Source: Bacillota bacterium (GTDB taxonomy: Bacteria > Bacillota > Dethiobacteria > DTU022). From it: 30,840 nucleotides of DNA. The position numbers and the translations under genes were made by a program. The stretch's first letter is position 1, and every line of letters begins with the position of its first letter. Of the stretch, positions 7,802-12,993 are shown in pieces. A model generated the notes under the pieces. That model did not search any database and was not told the origin of the DNA. It worked only from the letters and a program-made list of their open reading frames with translations. The stretch spans positions 1 through 30,840 of the forward strand of contig JAAYGO010000127.1 of the NCBI GenBank assembly GCA_012727685.1. Direction: 5' to 3'.

Positions 7802-8538
7802 GCACCGGGCGTTTTTATCGCTTCTTGTCCGGCGGAAAGCGATTTCAGACTTTTACGGTCCAGATCAAGGAAACCGATCTCTGGATTGCCGTTTCCAGGC
7901 GGCATTATAAGCCGGATCTGCCCGCCGCAGTGGAGCAGCTCGTCTGGAGGCAGCGCCGCCTGCTGGAGGTTTTTTGGGCTCAAAATCCGGATTTTGCGGC
8001 ATCGCTTGAACCGGTGCTGCTGCATGAGGGGCCTGTCCCTGCCATCGCCATGGAGATGGTGCGGGCTGGCAACCGGGCCGGGGTCGGTCCGATGGCTGCC
8101 GTAGCGGGAGCATTCGCAGAGATTGTCGGATTATTTCTGAAAAACTATGCCGCCGAAGTTATTGTAGAAAACGGCGGCGATTTGTTTGTTAATACTGTCG
8201 AACCGGTAAAGATCGGGATTTATGCCGGAAAATCTCCCTTGAGCGGAAAAATAGCGATTTCTGTCGCACCCGAACAAACCCCCCTCGGCATCTGTACCTC
8301 CTCCGGAACGGTCGGCCATTCGTATAGCCGCGGCTGCGCCGACGCCGCCCTGGCCATATCACCCTCCTCTCCCCTGGCGGATGCGGCGGCAACGGCCCTG
8401 GGCAACCTGGTTCGCAGCCCGGAAGACCTGGAAAGGGCGCTCGCCTATGCCCGCGACCTTGAGGGAGTTACCGGAGCACTCATAATCTGCGGGGAACGGC
8501 TGGCGGCATGGGGCGCGATCCAACTCTGTCCCATCTAG
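7798..8538 (+). CDS. UPF0280 (COG2122) protein, third component of the homocysteine cassette
   Basis: The 246-residue protein belongs to UPF0280, which is distantly related to the ApbE flavin-transferase fold. Its Methanosarcina homologue (MA1715) was found to make sulfide use for homocysteine synthesis more efficient; its chemical role is not settled. Typical segments are AGNRAGVGPMAAVAGAFAE, VENGGDLFVNT and GICTSSGTVGHSYSRGCAD. GTG 7798 overlaps the preceding stop by 4 nt (GTGA), so translation is coupled to the ferredoxin gene. No flavin-transfer substrate is encoded nearby, which argues against ordinary ApbE activity. The stop at 8538 is followed by a weak hairpin (8568-8583) without a T-run. 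Confidence 0.85.
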   Translation: MSTGRFYRFLSGGKRFQTFTVQIKETDLWIAVSRRHYKPDLPAAVEQLVWRQRRLLEVFWAQNPDFAASLEPVLLHEGPVPAIAMEMVRAGNRAGVGPMAAVAGAFAEIVGLFLKNYAAEVIVENGGDLFVNTVEPVKIGIYAGKSPLSGKIAISVAPEQTPLGICTSSGTVGHSYSRGCADAALAISPSSPLADAAATALGNLVRSPEDLERALAYARDLEGVTGALIICGERLAAWGAIQLCPI

Positions 8539-8624
8539 CCAAAAAGCAGCCGTTGCCGACTGAACCGGCCGGTAACAACCGGCAGATGACACCCCACAGG
8601 CCGATAAGAACCGGCGAAAACCAC

Positions 8625-8653
8625 TTGCAGATAAATTGATCATGAGTTATAAT
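8625..8653 (+). promoter_or_regulatory. tRNA-Thr promoter
   Basis: TTGCAG (8625-8630) and a perfect TATAAT (8648-8653) are separated by exactly 17 nt. Transcription should begin about 5 nt before the tRNA. Confidence 0.75.
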
Positions 8654-8663
8654 TTTTTTTGAT

Positions 8664-8739
8664 GCCGGCATAGCTCAATTGGTAGAGCAGCTGAATCGTA
8701 ATCAGCATGTTGGGGGTTCGAGTCCTCTTGCCGGCTCCA
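8664..8739 (+). tRNA. tRNA-Thr (anticodon CGT)
   Basis: The 76 nt fold into a full cloverleaf. The acceptor stem is GCCGGCA/TGCCGGC and the D stem is GCTC/GAGC. The anticodon stem GCTGA/TCAGC encloses ATCGTAA, giving anticodon CGT (8697-8699), which reads ACG. The T-loop is TTCGAGT and the 3' CCA (8737-8739) is encoded. G1-C72 and C2-G71 agree with threonine identity in bacteria. It stands alone with its own promoter and terminator. Confidence 0.96.
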
Positions 8740-8743
8740 GGAG

Positions 8744-8785
8744 AAAAAGGTGAACACAGAGAGCTAAAGTGCTCACCTTTTTTTC
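8744..8785. terminator. Bidirectional terminator between tRNA-Thr and the convergent gene
   Basis: AAAAAGGTGA (8744-8753) pairs with TCACCTTTTT (8773-8782), a 10-bp helix whose two ends are A- and T-runs, so it can work in both directions. The right arm also encodes the last codons and the TGA stop of the minus-strand gene. Confidence 0.75.
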
Positions 8786-9231
8786 TTTTTAAAAGCCAGT
8801 ATATTTTGATATGTTTCCCCGCACTCGGGACAAGGTCCCTGAAAACAAACCGTATGACCGCATTTGGGGCAGGGCAGAGGTTCAATTGGAATTTTGCGGA
8901 TGGCAATAATCCCTTCTTCTAAATCCGCCTCCGGCGGTTTGGGATTGAGACGCTCTGGAACGGCGGCTTGAGGAGCCGGCTCCTCTTTTCGATCAACTTG
9001 CGCAAGAGGCGGCCGCTGCTCCGGCCGGGAATGCCTGGTTTTCTGCAGCTTCTCTTTAACCGGGGGAGCTGTTCTGCAGGTATCGAGAAAAAGCCCCAAA
9101 TCTTTTTTTTCAATGCGCCACGCTTTGCCCACTTTGTAAGCGCTCAACTGGCCGTTCCTGATATATTTGCGTATCGTATGCTCTGTTGTCTTCAATATCC
9201 CGGCAACCTCTTCCACAGTATAAAACTCCAT
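8773..9231 (-). CDS. Excisionase-type HTH protein with C-terminal zinc ribbon
   Basis: The 152-residue protein begins with a MerR/excisionase-like winged helix (FYTVEEVAGILKTTEHTI, then GQLSAYKVGKAWRI, residues 3-40), the fold of small DNA-binding proteins that read a short site. A Pro-, Glu- and Arg-rich linker (about 55-108) follows. The C-terminal zinc ribbon has CPKCGH (Cys121, 124) and CPECGE (Cys134, 137). ATG 9231 follows AGGTGG by about 8 nt; GTG 9243 is a poorer alternative. There is no integrase or plasmid gene nearby, so it is more likely a regulator than an excisionase. I do not recognise a named family for the whole architecture. The final Lys-rich residues come from the terminator arm. 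Confidence 0.75.
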   Translation of the reverse strand: MEFYTVEEVAGILKTTEHTIRKYIRNGQLSAYKVGKAWRIEKKDLGLFLDTCRTAPPVKEKLQKTRHSRPEQRPPLAQVDRKEEPAPQAAVPERLNPKPPEADLEEGIIAIRKIPIEPLPCPKCGHTVCFQGPCPECGETYQNILAFKKKKR

Positions 9232-9547
9232 GACCCCCACCACCTTATCATGTTCCCTAAATATAACAATACCTAAGCTATCCGGATTATAGCATGTCTT
9301 GGCAATAATTAATAGTGTTTATATGACTTTTTGTATAAATGCATATCGCACGTTAAATATTTCCTTTAGTTGTTTTAATATTTCAATCGGTCTGCTGGAG
9401 GTAGCGCAAGTTAAGCTTGAGCAGAACATAAAAAATGCAGCCGTGTAAACAACAAGCCTAAATGATCGGGAATCCTCATTGAGTATATTCTTGTCAAAAT
9501 TGCTCAAAATAAAGCATAAATCCATCTTTAAGGGAGGATATCAAATC
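9232..9547. other. Divergent intergenic region with two promoter candidates
   Basis: This 316-nt AT-rich stretch contains no convincing gene. On the minus strand, TGC-TATAAT (9294-9286) is an extended -10 for the HTH/zinc-ribbon gene. On the plus strand, TTGTCA (9491-9496) and a weak CATAAA (9515-9520) at 18 nt could drive the 53-residue ORF. A 68-codon minus-strand frame (9319-9525) has no ribosome binding site. Confidence 0.5.
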
Positions 9548-9709
9548 ATGCCTGATGTTTTGGTCAACCTTGCTGAGACCAGGGAAAATCTGCTGCGGGA
9601 ATATGCCATTTCCAAGGGGGCAGAGCGGGCGATTGTTCTGTCGAAGATCCTGGAAATCGAAGCGGAGATCGAAGAGGAGAAAAATAGGCGCCTCCTTTCA
9701 CGGCAGTAG
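9548..9709 (+). CDS. Small protein with Spo0E-like pattern
   Basis: This 53-residue protein is probably two helices. It runs ETRENLLREYAISKG, a short turn, then LSKILEIEAEIEEEK. Spacing and hydrophobic pattern recall the Spo0E-like aspartyl-phosphate phosphatases that remove phosphate from Spo0A, which have a first helix, a glycine turn and a second helix with SQELD. Here the diagnostic motif would be SKILE, lacking the aspartate, so the match is weak. GGGAGGA ends about 10 nt before ATG 9548; the longer frame from 9479 has no such site. It could instead be an unrelated small helical protein. A sporulation context (spoIIID in the same window) makes the idea reasonable but unproven. Confidence 0.5.
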   Translation: MPDVLVNLAETRENLLREYAISKGAERAIVLSKILEIEAEIEEEKNRRLLSRQ

Positions 9710-9751
9710 CAATCACCAAAAGGGCTATTGTTTTCAGAAATTTTTGTCGCC

Positions 9752-9777
9752 ATGGGCGGGCTGATCGGTCCGCCCAT
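9752..9777 (+). other. GC-rich hairpin after the small ORF
   Basis: ATGGGCGG (9752-9759) and CCGCCCAT (9770-9777) form an 8-bp stem. No T-run follows, so it is not a classic terminator. It may stabilise the end of the small transcript. Confidence 0.4.
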
Positions 9778-9783
9778 CTGCAT

Positions 9784-9812
9784 TTGCCTGCCAGGTAATG
9801 TTGTAGTATTAT
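9784..9812 (+). promoter_or_regulatory. cooC promoter
   Basis: TTGCCT (9784-9789) and TATTAT (9807-9812) are 17 nt apart, matching 4 of 6 and 5 of 6 consensus bases. The predicted start near 9819 gives a leader of about 100 nt that contains the attenuator hairpins. Confidence 0.55.
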
Positions 9813-9849
9813 CTCTAGAGAAACATTTGCGACAATTCACATTTACTTC

Positions 9850-9889
9850 AGCTCTCAGTGACAAGAGCTAAAAAGAATTAGCTCTTTTT
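9850..9889 (+). promoter_or_regulatory. Attenuator (antiterminator/terminator pair) in the cooC leader
   Basis: A terminator stem forms between AAGAGCTAA (9863-9871) and TTAGCTCTT (9878-9886), followed by T's to 9889. Upstream AGCTCT (9850-9855) can pair instead with AGAGCT (9864-9869), which would block the terminator. The two structures exclude one another. The structure sits 33 nt before cooC. It resembles no riboswitch core that I recognise, and no leader peptide is obvious. Confidence 0.55.
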
Positions 9890-9922
9890 AAGGCAGAAAA
9901 TACAATTGGGAGGGAGAGCGAT

Positions 9923-10678
9923 ATGAGCAGACGGATAGCCATAGCCGGCAAAGGGGGAACGGGGAAAACCACTCTTGCCGCCCTGTTGATCCGCTATTTG
10001 ATTGATCAGCAACCGGGCCGGCCCATTCTCGCCGTCGATGCCGACCCCAATGCCAACCTGAATGAAGCTTTAGGTCTGGAGGTAACCAGTACGATCGGGA
10101 CGATCCTGGAAGATACAAAGAAGCCCGGTGCCATCCCCGCAGGGATGACCAAGGATCTTTTTATCGAATACCGCCTCAGCATGGCCCTGGTGGAAACCAG
10201 GGATTTTGACCTTGTCACGATGGGCAACCCGCAGGGACCGGGCTGTTATTGTTACCCCAATGACTTGTTGAAGCGCTACCTGGAGAGGCTGAGCAGCAAT
10301 TATGATTATCTGGTGATCGATAACGAGGCCGGCCTGGAGCATCTCAGCCGGCGCCTGCTGCCGCAGATAGATTTGCTTCTCGTTACCAGTGACGCCACCG
10401 CGCGGGGGATCCGTTCCGCAGCCCGGGTCAAGCAAATTGTGGCCGGTGTTAAGATCGAAGCACAGCAGATGGGATTGATTGTCACGCAAGGCCGTGATGG
10501 CGAGGTGGGGCAGTTATCCGCCGAAATCGAGCGCAGCGGGCTGAGCCTGCTCGGTGAAATACCGTATGACCCCATGGTGGCTGAATATGACCTCCAGGGC
10601 AAGCCGCTGCTGAGCCTGCCTCCGGACAGTGAATCGGTCCGGGCATCGATCAGACTATTTGAAAAGCTGCCCCTTTAA
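9923..10678 (+). CDS. cooC: CooC-type nickel-insertion ATPase for CO dehydrogenase
   Basis: This 251-residue ATPase of the MinD/ParA superfamily is predicted to help load nickel into the active-site cluster of carbon monoxide dehydrogenase. The deviant Walker A box GKGGTGKTT lies at residues 9-17, and VDADPNANL at 38-46 matches the switch region. The CooC hallmark CxC appears in GPGCYCYPND (Cys108 and Cys110), which binds metal across the dimer. GGGAGGGA (9909-9916) precedes ATG 9923. No CODH or acetyl-CoA synthase gene is nearby, so the client is presumably encoded elsewhere. A related role in another nickel or ATPase-dependent maturation cannot be excluded, but the CxC favours CooC. Confidence 0.88.
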   Translation: MSRRIAIAGKGGTGKTTLAALLIRYLIDQQPGRPILAVDADPNANLNEALGLEVTSTIGTILEDTKKPGAIPAGMTKDLFIEYRLSMALVETRDFDLVTMGNPQGPGCYCYPNDLLKRYLERLSSNYDYLVIDNEAGLEHLSRRLLPQIDLLLVTSDATARGIRSAARVKQIVAGVKIEAQQMGLIVTQGRDGEVGQLSAEIERSGLSLLGEIPYDPMVAEYDLQGKPLLSLPPDSESVRASIRLFEKLPL

Positions 10679-10702
10679 CCATTTTAAAGGAGAGTGCCTC
10701 CC

Positions 10703-11350
10703 ATGTTGTTCAAAGACCGCCGTCAGGCCGGAGAACTGCTGGCGCAAAAACTGCAAATTTATCGGGGCAGGTCGCCCTTAATCCTGGCTGTGCCACGGGG
10801 CGGAGTGGTTGTGGCTGAACCGATCCTTGATCAGCTTGGCGGGAAGTTGGATCTGCTGATCACCCGCAAAATCGGCGCTCCATGGCAGCCGGAACTGGCA
10901 ATCGGCGCGGTAGCCGGGGACGGTTTGATCATGCTTAATGAGCGGCTGGTTGAGCAGATGGGCGTCCCCAAGCGCTATATCGATCAGGCGGCTGCAGAGG
11001 AGCAGCGCGAGATCCGGCGCCGCCTGGAGCGTTACCGCGGGAAGCGGCCTCTGCCTGAAGTGGACGGCTCCCTGGTGATTCTGGTCGACGATGGTGTCGC
11101 TACCGGCTTTACCCTCCTGGCGGCCTTAAAGGCGCTGCGGCAGCAGCGGCCGCGGGAACTGGTCCTGGCTGTGCCGGTAGGGCCGCCGGATACTTTCGAC
11201 AGGCTGCATCCCGAAGTGGATGCCCTCTTCTACCTCGAAGCGCCCCCCGATTTCGCTGCAGTCGGCCAGTTTTATGCCAATTTCGACCAGGTCGATGACA
11301 GCACCGTCATCTCCATTCTCAGCCGTGCCTGGGCAAGAGAAGAGGGTTAA
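10703..11350 (+). CDS. Predicted phosphoribosyltransferase (COG1926)
   Basis: The 215-residue protein is a type I phosphoribosyltransferase of the COG1926 group. The PRPP-binding motif is LVILVDDGVATG, and the N-terminal half contains the group's LAVPRGGVVVA and LDLLITRKIGAP. Its substrate is unknown. ATG 10703 follows AAAGGAGA (10686-10693) at about 9 nt; GTG 10694 would lie on top of that site. It is 24 nt behind cooC and probably cotranscribed with it, although no functional link between them is known. After the stop, an inverted repeat (CCTGG/CCAGG near 11378-11395) lacks a T-run, so the end of the transcript is not clear. Confidence 0.83.
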   Translation: MLFKDRRQAGELLAQKLQIYRGRSPLILAVPRGGVVVAEPILDQLGGKLDLLITRKIGAPWQPELAIGAVAGDGLIMLNERLVEQMGVPKRYIDQAAAEEQREIRRRLERYRGKRPLPEVDGSLVILVDDGVATGFTLLAALKALRQQRPRELVLAVPVGPPDTFDRLHPEVDALFYLEAPPDFAAVGQFYANFDQVDDSTVISILSRAWAREEG

Positions 11351-11436
11351 ACGGCAAGGTTGCCGCAGCCGGGATTGCCTGGTGCATCGCCAGGAAACAT
11401 GAACGGCCGCTGCAGGCATGTCTGAATTTATATTTG

Positions 11437-11465
11437 TTGACTTTTTAGTGCGGCCAGTGTATTCT
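11437..11465 (+). promoter_or_regulatory. metK promoter
   Basis: TTGACT (11437-11442) and TATTCT (11460-11465) are exactly 17 nt apart, with 5 of 6 and 4 of 6 consensus bases. The expected start is about 15-20 nt before the riboswitch. Confidence 0.7.
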
Positions 11466-11488
11466 AAAGCACAGACAACCTCATAGTG

Positions 11489-11600
11489 CTCTTATCAAGA
11501 GTGGAGGAGGGACGGCCCCTATGAATCCCGGCAACCGGACTGGAATATGGTTACGGTGCCAATTGCCGCAGGGTGCTTATCTGGCCCTGGGAGATGAGAG
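11489..11600 (+). ncRNA. SAM-I (S-box) riboswitch aptamer
   Basis: P1 forms between CTCTTATC (11489-11496) and GATGAGAG (11593-11600) with one wobble pair. Between them are S-box core elements in the right order: AAGAGTGGAGGAGGGA, GGCCC, CCCGGCAACC, GGTGCCAATT, then GCAG. SAM binding would stabilise P1 and allow the downstream terminator to form, so metK is switched off when SAM is abundant. Confidence 0.93.
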
Positions 11601-11608
11601 GTGCTTTT

Positions 11609-11638
11609 AACCTCTTGCAAAGAGGTTTTTATTTTTTC
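11609..11638 (+). terminator. SAM riboswitch expression-platform terminator
   Basis: AACCTCTT (11609-11616) pairs with AAGAGGTT (11620-11627), followed by a T-rich tract to 11637. The left arm can pair instead with the AGAGGT around 11597-11602 at the P1 3' side, giving the antiterminator. Confidence 0.85.
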
Positions 11639-11658
11639 AAGTATAGGGAGGAATATCG

Positions 11659-12843
11659 TTGAGCAACACCTACTTATTTACATCCGAATCGGTTACCGAA
11701 GGTCATCCCGACAAGCTGGCCGACCAGATTTCCGATGCCATCCTGGACAGTATCCTCATCCATGATCCGCAAGCCAGGGTCGCGGCCGAGACCATGGTCA
11801 CCACCGGTCTGGTCTTTGTGTGCGGGGAGATCTCCACGGAGTGCTATGTGGACATCCCCTCTGTGGTCCGGCAAAAGGTGAAAGAGATCGGTTATACGCG
11901 AGCCAAGTTCGGTTTTGACGGCGACACCTGCGCCGTGATCAGTTCCATAGACGAACAGTCGCCGGATATCGCCCTCGGAGTAAACGAAGCCCTGGAAAAA
12001 AAGCGAAGCACTTCTGCAGACCGTTACGACCTCATCGGTGCCGGCGACCAGGGTATGATGTTCGGCTTTGCCTGCGATGAAACGACTGAGCTGATGCCGA
12101 TGCCGATTTCGCTGGCCCATAAGCTGGCGCGGCGGCTCGCCGCGGTGCGGCAGAGCGGCCTGCTGCCCTACCTGCGCCCGGACGGCAAAACCCAGGTGAC
12201 CGTGGCCTACCGGGATGGGAAGCCGCTCCATGTGGACACCGTGGTTGTCTCGGCACAGCATAGCGATGAAGTTTCCCTGGATCAGATTGAGGCGGATATT
12301 ACCGCCCATGTGGTCAGAGAGAGCATCCCGCCGGAGCTGCTGGTTGAATCGACGCGGATCCTGATCAACCCCACCGGCCGCTTTGTGATCGGCGGCCCGC
12401 ACGGTGATTCCGGTTTAACCGGCCGCAAGCTCATGGTTGATACTTACGGCGGTTATGTCCCCCACGGCGGCGGCGCCTTTTCCGGCAAAGACCCCACCAA
12501 GGTCGATCGTTCAGCCGCCTATGCCGCCCGCTACGCCGCCAAGAATGTCGTGGCTGCCGGCCTGGCCCGCAAATGCCAGCTCCAGGTTGCTTATGCCATC
12601 GGTGTAGCCCATCCGGTTTCTATGATGGTCGAAACCTTCGGCACGGAAAAGGTGCCGGTTCGCCATATTGAAGAGTTGATCCGCCGCCATTTCGATTTCC
12701 GGCCGGCGGCGATCATTGAAACCCTCGACCTGAGGCGCCCCATCTACCAGCAGGTAGCGGCTTATGGTCATTTCGGCCGTCCGGACCTGGATCTCCCCTG
12801 GGAGCGCCTGGACAAGGTGGATCTGTTAAGGGAAGCTTTGTAA
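11659..12843 (+). CDS. metK: S-adenosylmethionine synthetase
   Basis: MetK makes SAM from methionine and ATP in the cytoplasm. The 394-residue protein has the ATP-binding TEGHPDK (13-19, with catalytic His16), GAGDQGMMFGFAC, the methionine/phosphate loop GGGAFSGKDPTKVDRSAAY and a full C-terminal domain. It starts with TTG at 11659, supported by AGGGAGGA (11645-11652) and the expected N-terminal sequence. It is controlled by the SAM-I riboswitch directly upstream. Two hairpins follow the gene (12845-12862 and 12865-12884). Confidence 0.97.
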   Translation: MSNTYLFTSESVTEGHPDKLADQISDAILDSILIHDPQARVAAETMVTTGLVFVCGEISTECYVDIPSVVRQKVKEIGYTRAKFGFDGDTCAVISSIDEQSPDIALGVNEALEKKRSTSADRYDLIGAGDQGMMFGFACDETTELMPMPISLAHKLARRLAAVRQSGLLPYLRPDGKTQVTVAYRDGKPLHVDTVVVSAQHSDEVSLDQIEADITAHVVRESIPPELLVESTRILINPTGRFVIGGPHGDSGLTGRKLMVDTYGGYVPHGGGAFSGKDPTKVDRSAAYAARYAAKNVVAAGLARKCQLQVAYAIGVAHPVSMMVETFGTEKVPVRHIEELIRRHFDFRPAAIIETLDLRRPIYQQVAAYGHFGRPDLDLPWERLDKVDLLREAL

Positions 12844-12844
12844 T

Positions 12845-12884
12845 TCCCGGCTCTAGCCGGGAGTGGCAAAAAAAGGTTTTTGCC
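12845..12884 (+). terminator. Tandem hairpins after metK
   Basis: TCCCGGCT/AGCCGGGA (12845-12862) is followed 2 nt later by GGCAAAAA/TTTTTGCC (12865-12884). The second has no trailing T-run, but the T-rich right arm could serve one for the first hairpin. It is a weak or atypical terminator. Confidence 0.45.
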
Positions 12885-12907
12885 GTTCCGGGGTAGAATA
12901 GCATCAA

Positions 12908-12947
12908 GGGGCGGCCGGGCGGACTTGCTCCGCCGGGCCGTTGCCCC
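12908..12947 (+). other. GC-rich hairpin in the recD2 leader
   Basis: GGCGGA/TCCGCC enclose the loop CTTGC. A flanking imperfect helix (CGGCC with GGCCG) and an outer GGGGC/GCCCC pair extend it to about 40 nt. A weak TAGAAT -10 lies just upstream (12894-12899). The structure ends about 34 nt before the recD2 ribosome binding site. Confidence 0.4.
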
Positions 12948-12993
12948 GCAACGCTGCCGGCAAGCAGTGTGACCTTGGTTGGAGGGAACGGGC

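Noticed and set aside
7459..8025. 188-codon minus-strand frame across the NIL-ferredoxin and UPF0280 genes
   Set aside because: It overlaps two well-supported genes and has no protein-like pattern.
9319..9525. 68-codon minus-strand frame in the intergenic region
   Set aside because: No Shine-Dalgarno upstream of its ATG and no recognisable sequence. Low AT-rich composition makes chance likely.
8664..9709. Integrated element at tRNA-Thr
   Set aside because: No integrase, no phage-like genes and no duplicated tRNA 3' end. The excisionase-like protein alone is not enough.
11674..12402. 242-codon minus-strand frame inside metK
   Set aside because: Antisense to highly conserved metK sequence, rich in His and Arg as shadow frames often are.
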